A stretch of DNA of 64,000 nt from Streptomyces hokutonensis (GCF_000376565.1 NZ_BARG01000090.1:29927-93926), one strand, 5' to 3'. Positions 15,063-22,792 are shown, counted from the stretch's first letter. Program-made: numbers and translations. The notes: a model not told the origin generated them from the letters alone.

Positions 15063-15851
15063 GTGCCCTCCCACGACCACACCCCCGGCCAGAACCGCCA
15101 GGAGCTCACCTACCTCCCGGTGCCCTTCCCGAAGGCGCCGCCCAAGCAGCCGCGGTTCGCCACGCTGCGCGCCTGGTGGGACACCGCGTGGCAGGACGAC
15201 GGCGTCCTGCACAACATGTGGGAGGACGTGCTCCGCGCCCCCGAGGTCGGCTTCCGGCACATGGCCCCCTGGCTCCGCGCCGTCCTGATGGTGGCCGGGA
15301 CCTCCTTCGTCGTACTGCTGACCAAGGCCGCTGGCGAAGTCGTCCTGGACGCGCTGCAGCAGCTGCTCACCGCCGTGCCCACGGTGCAGGTCGGCGTCGA
15401 CACCTCCAGCGGCGTGTTCGCCGTCGTCGACCAGCCGGTCCGCACGTACATCGCGCAGCGCTCCGCCGGCCTGCCCGTCGCAGCCTCCACCGTCTACACG
15501 CTGTGGCTGCTCACCGGCATCGTCGCCCTGGTCCTCGGCTGCCTCTCCAAGAACAACGGCGTGCGCGCGACATGGGCGGCACACGGCGCGGCCACCGCGT
15601 GGATGGTCTGGACGGCCACCCCGGACACCAGCCGCCCCATCGCGGTCGCCTTCGCCGTTCTCGCCTGGACGTTCCTGTCCGCGTTCGCGATGCGCGGCCT
15701 GACCCTGCGCCGCCGCCGTGCCCGCGCCGGACGTCCGGCCAAGGTCAGCGTCCGGCCCGAGATCCACGTCGCCGTTCACGTCCCGGTCCCGGTCCCGGCC
15801 GCGCCCGCCGACAACAACCCCCCGAACAACGGCTGCCCCTTCCGGGACTGA
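15063..15851 (+). CDS. polytopic membrane protein
   Basis: 262 aa, GTG start with TTGGAG upstream. A cytosolic N-terminus of about 70 residues contains TLRAWWDTAWQDDGVLHNMW. Four membrane segments follow, including AVLMVAGTSFVVLLTKAAGE and VYTLWLLTGIVALVLGCL, then IAVAFAVLAWTFLSAFAMRG, and a basic tail rich in RRRRAR and valine-proline repeats ending NNGCPFRD. The second and third segments are separated by an outside loop of about 55 residues. It resembles membrane proteins encoded beside plasmid transfer genes; function not known. Confidence 0.7.
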   Translation: MPSHDHTPGQNRQELTYLPVPFPKAPPKQPRFATLRAWWDTAWQDDGVLHNMWEDVLRAPEVGFRHMAPWLRAVLMVAGTSFVVLLTKAAGEVVLDALQQLLTAVPTVQVGVDTSSGVFAVVDQPVRTYIAQRSAGLPVAASTVYTLWLLTGIVALVLGCLSKNNGVRATWAAHGAATAWMVWTATPDTSRPIAVAFAVLAWTFLSAFAMRGLTLRRRRARAGRPAKVSVRPEIHVAVHVPVPVPAAPADNNPPNNGCPFRD

Positions 15852-15852
15852 C

Positions 15853-15937
15853 CTCCGGTCGATCCGCCTGGTCCTCGCCCACCCGCCCCGGCGCGGTGGG
15901 CGAGCACCGGACAGGCCGACCGGCCGCCAGCACCACC
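15853..15937 (+). repeat. structured intergenic element B, copy 1
   Basis: CTCCGGTCGATCCGCCTGGT leads into a CTCGCCCACC/GGTGGGCGAG stem, then GGACAGGCCGACCGGCCGCC and AGCACCACC. Copy 2 at 16224-16312 keeps the stem although its bases differ. Both copies end 25-75 nt before a start codon. Confidence 0.65.
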
Positions 15938-15971
15938 GTCCCTGTCCCCAGAGCACGCAAGGAGATTCGTC

Positions 15972-16184
15972 ATGCCGAAGAACACCCAGACCCCGCAGCC
16001 GGTGTACGGCTGGTTCATCCCCGCGCAGGACGCCACCCCGGCCAAGAAGAAGATGTCGCTGCTCAAGCGCCTCGCGCTGGCCGCCGCGGCCGTCCTGGCG
16101 ATCGTGCTCGGCTCCCACACCAGTGCGGACGGCCAGCCCGCCACCCCCTCCCCGAGCCCGTCGGCCACGACGACCGGGCGGTGA
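15972..16184 (+). CDS. 70-aa single-pass membrane protein
   Basis: ATG 15972 with AAGGAGA 7 nt upstream. Sequence MPKNTQTPQPVYGWFIPAQD, then KKKMSLLKRLALAAAAVLAI, then a serine/proline/threonine tail. The basic residues followed by one hydrophobic helix suggest an inner-membrane anchor with an outward tail, or an uncleaved secretion signal. It is bracketed by element B copies. Confidence 0.6.
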   Translation: MPKNTQTPQPVYGWFIPAQDATPAKKKMSLLKRLALAAAAVLAIVLGSHTSADGQPATPSPSPSATTTGR

Positions 16185-16223
16185 CAGCCGCGGACCCAAA
16201 GTCCGCCGCTGCCCTCCCCCGAA

Positions 16224-16312
16224 CTCCGGTCGCTCCGCCTGGTCCTCGCCCGCCCACCTACTCCGGTGCGGCGGGCGAGGCCCGGACAGGCCGACCGGCC
16301 GCCAGCACCACC
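16224..16312 (+). repeat. structured intergenic element B, copy 2
   Basis: Same order of parts as copy 1. Here the stem is CTCGCCCGCC with GGCGGGCGAG, so an A-T pair of copy 1 has become G-C with both strands changed, which preserves pairing. Confidence 0.65.
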
Positions 16313-16386
16313 CCGCGCCCCGCCGACCAACCCCGCGCCGGCGGGGCGTGCTGCCTGCTGCCCACCGACGTCTGGAGGACCTGCCC

Positions 16387-16494
16387 GTGCTCATCCCCCG
16401 ACCGCGCCGCCGGATCGGCCGACCCCGCCCACAGCGTCCCGGCCCCCGCTACCCGCACCGCCCCGCCCGGCTGCCCGGCGCCTGGAGGGGGTGA
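16387..16494 (+). CDS. 35-aa arginine/proline-rich peptide
   Basis: GTG 16387 has GGAGG 8 nt upstream. The peptide (MLIPRPRRRIGRPRPQRPGP then RYPHRPARLPGAWRG) is strongly basic. Its TGA overlaps the ATG of the next gene (TGATG at 16492-16496), which argues that it is translated and coupled. No family known; it could be a nucleic-acid-binding or purely leader peptide. Confidence 0.45.
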   Translation: MLIPRPRRRIGRPRPQRPGPRYPHRPARLPGAWRG

Positions 16495-16973
16495 TGGACA
16501 GTCTCGTCAAAGAGGACGTCGCCCTCGTCGACGTCGACCTCTACGACGACGGCGGCTTCCCGGAGTTCCGCAACCTCCAAGCCCCTGGCGCCGTGGCCGT
16601 GCGCGCCGCGATACGAGGGAAGGGCCCCGTCCCGAGGGAAGGGCTCGCCACCCGGCGTCAGCTGCGGGCGCTGGGTCTGAGTCCCGGAGGCCACGATCCT
16701 GTCGCCCGGCTCATCTGCCGGGGCGGGACCCGGTGGGGGTGGCTGTACCGCATCGACCTCGCGGTCCCCAAGCGTGTCCCGACCCTGGCGCAGGAACTGG
16801 CGCTGGACCGGGCGATGGCAGCGAGGCAGACGTGTCCCGAGTGCCGGAATCGGTACTACGCCTGTCTCCCTCTGCGCACCCAAGGTCGCTGCGATCCCTG
16901 CGAGTTGGGCATCGAGCCCAGCCCCGACACCGTCATGTCCCCGGCCCCGGGCACTCACCTGCTCGCCGCCTGA
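16494..16973 (+). CDS. RRQRL-motif zinc-binding-like protein
   Basis: 159 aa. It carries TRRQLRALGLSPGGHDPVAR, the R-R-Q-x-L region of this actinobacterial family, then RWGWLYRIDLAVPKR and a CPEC...CDPC zinc pair (TCPECRNRYYACLPL, GRCDPCELG). Such proteins occur repeatedly on Streptomyces plasmids and integrative elements; their function is not known, though zinc-dependent nucleic-acid binding is usually supposed. The ATG overlaps the stop of the small basic peptide upstream. Confidence 0.75.
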   Translation: MDSLVKEDVALVDVDLYDDGGFPEFRNLQAPGAVAVRAAIRGKGPVPREGLATRRQLRALGLSPGGHDPVARLICRGGTRWGWLYRIDLAVPKRVPTLAQELALDRAMAARQTCPECRNRYYACLPLRTQGRCDPCELGIEPSPDTVMSPAPGTHLLAA

Positions 16974-16999
16974 CCGGCCAGCGTCCCGAGCGTGGACGG

Positions 17000-17058
17000 C
17001 TGCCTGATCCGCCCGTCCCGCCGCCCGGCGGTCCGGGCGGTGACGGGGAGCCGGAACA
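17000..17058 (+). repeat. intergenic element A, copy 3
   Basis: CTGCCTGATCCGC, a shorter middle with a CCGCC/GGCGG pair, then GGGCGGTGACGGGGAGCCGG. It stands 36 nt before the next start, 11 kb from the other two copies. Confidence 0.55.
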
Positions 17059-17094
17059 CCCCGGTCACTCCACCCACCAAAAGGGGGAAAGCCC

Positions 17095-17841
17095 GTGTTC
17101 AGCATCATCCGCCGCTCCACCCGCCGTACGTACGAGCAGGCGGTGGAGACCGCCCAGCGTGTCCCCGGACTGGCAGGCGAACTCGCCCAGGAAAGCGGTC
17201 GGGCGGACGACTTCGAGCAGAAGAGCTTCAACCTGGAGCAGCTCCTGGAGGAGCGTGACGGGACGATCGCGAAGCTCCGCAGCAAGCTCGACAGCCTCTA
17301 CCGGGCCGGTGACGAGATCGCCGCGCTGCTGGCCACCGCCCTCTCGCCCGCGGCGGCCGGCTACCACGCCGCCCGCGTCCTGCTCGCCCACGCCGACCAG
17401 TTCCGCACCGCCGACACGGCCGAAGGCCGCAGCGGGCTGGAGGCGATGCGCGAGCTGACCGAGCCGCAGACGGTGACCCTCCTGTACCGCTTCGGGCGAC
17501 GTCAGTCCGTCCACACCACCGTGGAAGACGCCAGGGCGGCCGCCCAGAGGCAAGGCGCTTCCCCCGACGGATGGGAGCCCTCCCGACAGGACTTCGACGA
17601 CGAATGGCTCGGCGCATCCTGGAGCACCACCACGCTCGCCGTGGACGCCGCCACACCGTGGATTACCCCGCGCGAGCCGCTGGCCAGCGTGTACGTCCTC
17701 ATGCGCGGCGGGCGGCCGTGCGCCGCGTTCAGCGCCCCGGACGACGCGATCCGTGAGCAGGACCGCCTGGGCATCCCACGCACCGCCGACAGCCTGATCC
17801 GCATGGAGCTGCCGACGGACGACGCCACGGCCGCTGCGTAA
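17095..17841 (+). CDS. coiled-coil protein, function unknown
   Basis: 248 aa, GTG start preceded by AAAGGGGGAAAG. Residues about 10-75 are a coiled coil (YEQAVETAQRVPGLAGELAQ, EQLLEERDGTIAKLRSKLDS). The second half contains small beta elements around YVLMRGGRPCAAFSAPDDAI. It has no membrane helix. No family recognised. Confidence 0.7.
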   Translation: MFSIIRRSTRRTYEQAVETAQRVPGLAGELAQESGRADDFEQKSFNLEQLLEERDGTIAKLRSKLDSLYRAGDEIAALLATALSPAAAGYHAARVLLAHADQFRTADTAEGRSGLEAMRELTEPQTVTLLYRFGRRQSVHTTVEDARAAAQRQGASPDGWEPSRQDFDDEWLGASWSTTTLAVDAATPWITPREPLASVYVLMRGGRPCAAFSAPDDAIREQDRLGIPRTADSLIRMELPTDDATAAA

Positions 17842-17919
17842 CCCGCGCCCGCCTCATTGCCCCGGTCCTCGGCACTGAGGGCTGCCTGACCAACGAACCG
17901 CTCCAAGGAGACGTCACTC

Positions 17920-18460
17920 ATGACCATCAGCAGCCTGTTCACCCGCCGTACCGGCATGCCCGACCCGGCGGACTGGACACCGGACGGCACGGTCGTCGTC
18001 CAGCGCTACCGCGCCCTGGGGGGCGGGACCGTTCTCGTCTACACCGCCGACGTCGGGCGCGGCACCGCCAAGTACGCCGTCGCGTGCCTCGGCTGCGCCC
18101 ACCGTGCCGTGAAGAACGCCGCGAACAACCCGATGTCCGAGACGGACGCCGCCAAGGCCGCCAACGCCCACGCGGCCGTATGCCGGGCGATGCCGCGCGG
18201 CGTGCCCGTCCGGCCCGACGACATCGAGGCCGCCGACATGATCCGCACCCGGCTGTGGGGACACCGCTACGGCACGGTCCCGCACCCGGTGCGCCTCTCC
18301 CAATTCGACGCGATCCGCGTCGATCTCCACGCGCCCCACCGACTGGATCAAGGCGCTGCTGGCCGATATCGCGCAGGCCGACCCCGGCTTCCTCACCGCG
18401 ACGCCCGCCAGCCCCGGTCAGGGCACCCGTTTCACCGTCCAGCCCTTCGACCGGTCCTGA
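17920..18460 (+). pseudogene. frameshifted small zinc-type protein gene
   Basis: ATG 17920 with AAGGAGA upstream opens a clearly coding frame (MTISSLFTRRTGMPDPADWT, VACLGCAHRAVKNAANNPM, DDIEAADMIRTRLWGHRYG). After about residue 136 the sense changes: the neighbouring frame then reads TDWIKALLADIAQADPGFL and TRFTVQPFDRS, with a stop at 18458-18460. The total of 541 nt is one base out of frame. Removing one C from the CCCC run at 18334-18337 would join the two parts. In the original frame translation would run on to 18558 over the next gene. This is either a real mutation or a sequencing error; the product would otherwise be about 179 aa. Confidence 0.6.
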
Positions 18461-18464
18461 CCAG

Positions 18465-18749
18465 ATGTGTTCCCGAACCGTCCTGCTGCTCGCGGCCGCC
18501 GTACCGCTCACCGTCACGGCGGCCGTCGTCGCTCTCAAGGCCGGCGCCTGGGAGCTGACCGTCTCCCGGCACAGCATCCGACTCTCCCCCCGGCCCCGCC
18601 CGAACTGCCCCGACTGCAGGGGCGCGGGCGGCTGGTGGTCCGAGGACCTCTACCCGGGCGGCGAGCTGTGCTGGTGCTGGGACCGCCCCGCCCGAACCCT
18701 CCGACTCCTGCCCGACCGGGACCCCTGGTCGGACGAACCCCCGTTCTGA
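18465..18749 (+). CDS. small membrane-anchored zinc-ribbon-like protein
   Basis: 94 aa. An N-terminal hydrophobic helix (TVLLLAAAVPLTVTAAVVAL) is followed by NCPDCRGAGGWWSEDLYPG and ELCWCWDRP, a C-x2-C...C-x-C arrangement like the DnaJ-type zinc turn. The ATG is 5 nt after the stop of the frameshifted gene. Function unknown. Confidence 0.6.
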   Translation: MCSRTVLLLAAAVPLTVTAAVVALKAGAWELTVSRHSIRLSPRPRPNCPDCRGAGGWWSEDLYPGGELCWCWDRPARTLRLLPDRDPWSDEPPF

Positions 18750-18848
18750 CGGATCCCCGTGCCGCCTCCGGTCAGCCTCCTGCGCTGGCTGGGGACGGCG
18801 CGGAGGACCGGACAGCCCGGTCGCCCGGAACACCCGAAGGAGCTGCAC

Positions 18849-19340
18849 GTGACCGAGACCCTCACCTCGCCAGCCGTCGTGGTCGGCGCGGACTCGCCGC
18901 TCGCCGTGCTCTTCGACATCGCCCTGGAGATCGGTACGCAGGGCGAGGACGAACAGCGCGAGGACGCCAAGACCGCTGCCCTGCACCACGTCTGGAGCCA
19001 CTACCCCGACACGCTCGGCAAGGCCGTGGACGAAGACGACTGGACCGGCTGGCCCGCCCTGCCGGAGGCCGGACTGGAGCCGTGCGCCGTTGCCTACCTG
19101 GACGGCGGCTGGTGGCTGCACCACACCACCGACGGCGATCAGGAGCGCGACGTCCTCACCCTCATCGCGCCCTGCACCTGCGGAAACGGCTACGTCGACA
19201 CCGCCCTGGACGGCGAGTGGGACCTACTCGAGGTCCTCAACGACCTGCGTGCCACCGGCGGCCGCTTCCCGCACCACAGCGACCGCCCCGACTGCGGCAG
19301 TCGGCACCGCCTGGGCGCCTGGGGCGACACCCGGCCGTGA
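18849..19340 (+). CDS. hypothetical acidic protein with CTCGNG motif
   Basis: 163 aa from GTG 18849 with GAAGGAG 7 nt upstream. It contains VWSHYPDTLGKAVDEDDWTG, GGWWLHHTTDGDQERDVLTL, then CTCGNGYVDTALDGEWDLLE and CGSRHRLG. Cysteine and histidine placement could form one zinc site. The family appears in Streptomyces mobile regions as I recall, without known function. Confidence 0.65.
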   Translation: MTETLTSPAVVVGADSPLAVLFDIALEIGTQGEDEQREDAKTAALHHVWSHYPDTLGKAVDEDDWTGWPALPEAGLEPCAVAYLDGGWWLHHTTDGDQERDVLTLIAPCTCGNGYVDTALDGEWDLLEVLNDLRATGGRFPHHSDRPDCGSRHRLGAWGDTRP

Positions 19341-19456
19341 CAGCCCAACAGCGGCTGATGCGCGCGAACCGCACCAGCCGTCCCCACTCCCCTCTCGGGC
19401 GGTCTGCACATCACGTGGGCCGCCCCACCTCACGTTCCGGCAAGGAGAACCCGCCC

Positions 19457-19921
19457 ATGACGGCCCTCACCGACACCGTCTCCCTCATCGACATGAACCT
19501 GGACACCGCCTACGCCGCCGTCGTCACCGAGATCGGACGCACGGACAACAAGTCCTCCTTACTTCTCGCCTTCAACGGCGCCGTCCTCGCCGGCCTCGCG
19601 TCCGTCGCCGACCACGACCTGCCGCCCGTGACGAAGGTGTTCGGCGCGCTCGCCGTCCTCGCCCTGGGCGTGGCCGCCGTGCTGCTGCTCCTGGTCGTCA
19701 GGCCCCGCTTGGGCGGCAATGACCGGGCGTCCTTCCCGTACTGGGCACGCCTGGACGACGACGAGATCCGCGCCTGCATGGACGGCGACACCCGCGCAGC
19801 CCGCATCCGCGTCCTGTCCGCCATCGCCGTACGGAAGTTCACCCACCTGCGGCGCGCGGTCGACCTGTCCCTCGCCGCGCTGGCCCTGCTCGCGCTGGCC
19901 GCCACCAGCCTCGCGCTGTGA
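19457..19921 (+). CDS. Pycsar-effector-like (DUF5706) membrane protein
   Basis: 154 aa, ATG 19457 with AAGGAGA 8 nt upstream. The N-terminal motif EIGRTDNKSSLLLAFNGAVL (residues 25-44) is the E-x-x-R-x-D-x-K(A/S) signature of the PycTM/DUF5706 group. Three membrane helices follow at about 36-55, 61-82 and 134-154. In Pycsar defence the TM effector binds cCMP or cUMP made by an adjacent cyclase and disrupts the membrane. Stand-alone members of this family are common in Streptomyces and may not be defensive. There is no classical nucleotide cyclase beside it; a GGDEF protein lies 3 kb downstream. Its stop overlaps the next start (GTGA). Confidence 0.75.
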   Translation: MTALTDTVSLIDMNLDTAYAAVVTEIGRTDNKSSLLLAFNGAVLAGLASVADHDLPPVTKVFGALAVLALGVAAVLLLLVVRPRLGGNDRASFPYWARLDDDEIRACMDGDTRAARIRVLSAIAVRKFTHLRRAVDLSLAALALLALAATSLAL

Positions 19922-20274
19922 CGGCGCCCGCAGCGACCCGCACACGTCTGGAACGCGTCCGCGCCTCGGTCGGCATCGCCTCTCTGGCCCTTCAGCAGAT
20001 CCAGGACGACCTCACCGCCGACGACGTCGCCGCCCTCGAACTCGCCGCGATCCTGCGCGAGTTGAGCGAGGACACCGACCCGCCCGGCGGATTCCTGGCC
20101 GCTGTCGCGCAGCTGCTCACTGCCGCCGCGAAGCGAGCCGAGCAGATCGAGCCCGACCGCGACGGTGACGCCTCGTGCCCGTTGTACGAGGCCGCCGCCC
20201 TGCTCACCGACAACGCCGGGCAGCGCCTCATCTGGGCTGCCAACTCCCTTGACCCGCAAGGAGATTCCACATGA
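19918..20274 (+). CDS. helical protein coupled between the TM effector-like gene and a kinase
   Basis: 118 aa from GTG 19918, overlapping the stop before it, and itself overlapping the next ATG at 20271 (ATGA). All-helical (TRLERVRASVGIASLALQQI, PLYEAAALLTDNAGQRLIW). No family recognised. The double overlap makes a three-gene coupled unit with the PycTM-like protein and the P-loop kinase. Confidence 0.6.
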   Translation: MTAPAATRTRLERVRASVGIASLALQQIQDDLTADDVAALELAAILRELSEDTDPPGGFLAAVAQLLTAAAKRAEQIEPDRDGDASCPLYEAAALLTDNAGQRLIWAANSLDPQGDST

Positions 20275-21221
20275 CCGTACCGATGCCGCAGTACCCGGAG
20301 CTGCCGGACAACGCCCTGATCGTGCTGATCGGCGCCTCCGGAGCGGGGAAGTCGACGCTGGCCGGCACCTGGCCCGCCTCCCAGGTCCTCTCGCTCGATG
20401 GCCTGCGCGGCGTTGTCAGCGACGACCCCGGCTGCCAGGACTCCACAGGCGACGCCGCCGACGTCCTCAAGCTCATCCTGGAACGCCGGATGGCCCGGAA
20501 GCTGAACACGGTGATCGACGCGACCAATCTCGAACAGCCGGTACGTGTCGACCTGGTCATGGCCGCAAAGCGGCACGGGATGCCGACCATCGCGGTCATC
20601 CTCGCGACACCGCTCCCGCTGTGCCTCGCCCGGCAGGAGGGCCGCCCGGACAACCGGCGCGTGCCCGAGGACACCGTCCGCACCCAGCACAAGGCCATGA
20701 CCCACGCCCACCAGGGGCTGGCCACCGAGGGCTTCAACACCATCGTGTTCGCCGAATCCCTGTACCGGCTGGAGCCGTACCTGCGCGGCCTGAGTGAGGC
20801 ACGCAGGGCCGACCTCGGACTGGACGGCGGTGACGGCCTGGGTGATCTGTTCCTGCCCCTGCGCGTCTTCGGCCCGGAGATCCTTCCCATGTGGCGGTGG
20901 AAGGACGGCTCCGACGTCGCGGCCGGCGACCGGGTCGCGGAGATCCGCCTCGGCCAGCAGTACCTCACCCTCGCCCTGCGCACGGACGTCGACGGCGAAG
21001 GCGACCTCGGCTTCGACGTCATGGTGCCCTGCCCGTTCGACCCCGAGTGCGGCGGCTACGCGTGGGCGCCGGCCTTCAGCATCACCTGCCTCCACCGCGC
21101 GCTCACCGGCGAGCTGGACACCCACGAGGACATCGTCTGCACCGTCCACGGCGGCTTCGACGACGTCGACCAGGAAGCCGACGAACACGCCGCGCAGGCA
21201 CTGCACGAGGTCCGCGGATGA
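20271..21221 (+). CDS. P-loop kinase, polynucleotide-kinase-like AAA_33 domain
   Basis: 316 aa. Walker A GASGAGKST is at residues 21-29. A DATN segment (VIDATNLEQPVRVDLVM) is at about 83-98. The lid motif RPDNRRVPEDTVRTQHKAM gives the R-P-x-N-R-x-(V)-P-E pattern of T4 polynucleotide-kinase-like (AAA_33) enzymes. The core ends near 180, after which a C-terminal domain of about 130 residues includes DPECGGYAWAPAFSITCLH. Such kinases phosphorylate nucleic acid 5' ends, nucleotides or small molecules; the substrate here is unknown. It is coupled to the genes on both sides. Confidence 0.78.
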   Translation: MTVPMPQYPELPDNALIVLIGASGAGKSTLAGTWPASQVLSLDGLRGVVSDDPGCQDSTGDAADVLKLILERRMARKLNTVIDATNLEQPVRVDLVMAAKRHGMPTIAVILATPLPLCLARQEGRPDNRRVPEDTVRTQHKAMTHAHQGLATEGFNTIVFAESLYRLEPYLRGLSEARRADLGLDGGDGLGDLFLPLRVFGPEILPMWRWKDGSDVAAGDRVAEIRLGQQYLTLALRTDVDGEGDLGFDVMVPCPFDPECGGYAWAPAFSITCLHRALTGELDTHEDIVCTVHGGFDDVDQEADEHAAQALHEVRG

Positions 21222-21580
21222 CCACCGAGCCCACCCCCGGATCCGCTTCCGGCTGGGACCAGGCCACCTACCGGTGCGGCCGGTGCGGAGCCGAGTCCAC
21301 CGTCACCACGGAAGAGGCCTACCTCCAGGCCGTCGGCGTCCACGCCGACGCCCACGCCCTCTGGGACCGCCTCAACCCCATCGAACGCGACGGCCTGGTC
21401 TCGATCCTCCGCACGATCCTGTCCGCGCCCGCCCTCGGATTCGAGTTCCTGGCCCTTGCCGACCGGCAGCAGCACACGGGAGACGGCACACAGTCGCTCC
21501 CGGACCCGGCCGTACCGAGCACGAACACCCCGCAGCCCGACTCTTCGCCGTCGAACGCGACGGCCCGAGCCACCGAGTAG
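21218..21580 (+). CDS. small zinc-ribbon protein
   Basis: 120 aa starting in the ATGA overlap with the kinase. The N-terminus has YRCGRCGAES, the first half of a zinc ribbon, with HADAHALW further on. A helix (VSILRTILSAPALGFEFLAL) and a disordered serine/proline/asparagine tail follow. Function unknown; probably part of the kinase operon. Confidence 0.6.
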   Translation: MTTEPTPGSASGWDQATYRCGRCGAESTVTTEEAYLQAVGVHADAHALWDRLNPIERDGLVSILRTILSAPALGFEFLALADRQQHTGDGTQSLPDPAVPSTNTPQPDSSPSNATARATE

Positions 21581-21590
21581 GAGAACCGCA

Positions 21591-21908
21591 ATGCCCACCA
21601 CCGCGATCACCGCCGCCGACATCATCCGCAACTACGCCGAAGACATCGCCTACGCCGCAGAGAAGGACAAGGACCAGGCTGCCGACATCGGCACCCTCGC
21701 CGATCAACTCGGCACCGCGGCCCGCAACTTCTCGATGGCCGGCATCAACGGTCACGAGGACGTGGAGACCGCCGCGACCTACCTCTCCGAGGCCCACCAC
21801 GCGACCGACGACACCGAGCGCACCGTGTTCCTCCGCAAGGCCGACAAACTCCTCTCCCCGATCGTCTGGGAGATGACGCAGGAGTACCGCGGCATGGTCG
21901 GCGACTGA
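21591..21908 (+). CDS. helical small protein
   Basis: 105 aa, ATG 21591 preceded by AGGAGAA. Helical throughout (DIIRNYAEDIAYAAEKDKDQ, TYLSEAHHATDDTERTVFLR). No recognised domain. A stable hairpin follows at 21947. Confidence 0.6.
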   Translation: MPTTAITAADIIRNYAEDIAYAAEKDKDQAADIGTLADQLGTAARNFSMAGINGHEDVETAATYLSEAHHATDDTERTVFLRKADKLLSPIVWEMTQEYRGMVGD

Positions 21909-21946
21909 CCCTGCACACCGACGACCGAGCAGCACCCGTGCACACG

Positions 21947-21969
21947 GCCGCCGGGCCCCGGCGGCCCCT
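21947..21969 (+). terminator. GGCCGCCGGG hairpin
   Basis: GGCCGCCGGG pairs with CCCGGCGGCC, 38 nt after the stop codon and 30 nt before the next start. No T-run. Confidence 0.5.
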
Positions 21970-22000
21970 CACCCTCCAGAGTGACTACCAAGGAGGCCTT

Positions 22001-22288
22001 GTGGCCGTTTCCGCCCAGCCCGCCAAGAACACGTTCGCCGCGCTCAGCGCCTGCTTCAGCCGGGAGCTCGCCGCCCTCCTCTCCGAGGACGCACCACACG
22101 ACCCGACACCGAACGAGTTCATCGACCTGGTCGCAGGCGTCCGTGACGTCCTCAACCCCGCCGGCGGGGACCTGGACGATGCCGTCGTTCACCTCACCGA
22201 GGCGCTGAACGGCCCCCGGGAGGACCGGCGTGAGCTGCTGGCGCGGGCGCGCACCAATCTGCGGAGCGCCCTCGAAGCCATCCGCTGA
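22001..22288 (+). CDS. helical small protein
   Basis: 95 aa from GTG 22001, with AAGGAGG 5-6 nt upstream. Contains FAALSACFSRELAALLSEDA, PTPNEFIDLVAGVRDVL and a C-terminal helix (LLARARTNLRSALEAIR). It resembles the protein at 21591 in size and helical nature, though I see no convincing alignment. Followed directly by a terminator. Confidence 0.6.
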   Translation: MAVSAQPAKNTFAALSACFSRELAALLSEDAPHDPTPNEFIDLVAGVRDVLNPAGGDLDDAVVHLTEALNGPREDRRELLARARTNLRSALEAIR

Positions 22289-22298
22289 CCCTGCTCCT

Positions 22299-22351
22299 CC
22301 GGCCGTCGGGCCCGACTCCTCCATGTGCGGGGAGCCGGGCCCGACGGCCGG
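22299..22351 (+). terminator. long GC hairpin terminator
   Basis: A 21-bp arm starting CCGGCCGTCGGGCCCG pairs with its complement ending CGACGGCCGG with one mismatch; loop about 11 nt. It ends the block beginning at 21591. Confidence 0.75.
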
Positions 22352-22483
22352 TACTTGCACAGCCGATTCCCTCACCGGCTCGGTCTGAGCGCTCTCTGGG
22401 ACCCTCCCGCCCCGGCAGTCCGCCGGACCGGGACGGCCGCAGTGGCCCCTTAGGCACACCAGCAACGAGAGGAGTTGGACGTC

Positions 22484-22786
22484 ATGCCCCTGCCCTTCTA
22501 CGAGGTCGACGTCCCGATCAGGCATCCCGCCCAGCCCGCCCTGAGCGGGGTGCACGTCTTCACCGGCCCCGCCGACAGCCGCTCTTCAGCCGTACGGATC
22601 GCGCACGAGGTCTACGAAGCGGCACGCGCCGCACAGGAGGCCGGACTCGCGATCCCCGCCAAGCGGCCGGACGGCTGGGGAGCCCGCGGCTACCGGCCTG
22701 GCTGGGAGCCCGACTGGCCCGCCGCCACGGCCGGCCGCTGGAACAGCCCCTACAGCTGGCTCCGCGTCAGCGACTTCGACCTGTAG
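22484..22786 (+). CDS. small conserved-type protein, function unknown
   Basis: 100 aa, ATG 22484 with GAGAGGAG 9 nt upstream (a TTG at 22475 would abut it). Mixed alpha/beta: FYEVDVPIRHPAQPALSGVH, VRIAHEVYEAARAAQEAGL, and a tryptophan-rich end (PGWEPDWPAATAGRWNSPYS). It lies alone between two terminators. No family recognised. Confidence 0.6.
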   Translation: MPLPFYEVDVPIRHPAQPALSGVHVFTGPADSRSSAVRIAHEVYEAARAAQEAGLAIPAKRPDGWGARGYRPGWEPDWPAATAGRWNSPYSWLRVSDFDL

Positions 22787-22792
22787 CTCCGC

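Noticed and set aside
14882..17458. An 858-codon plus-strand frame through several small genes and intergenic elements
   Set aside because: It crosses hairpins and well-supported gene starts in other frames and is Arg/Pro/Ala low complexity.
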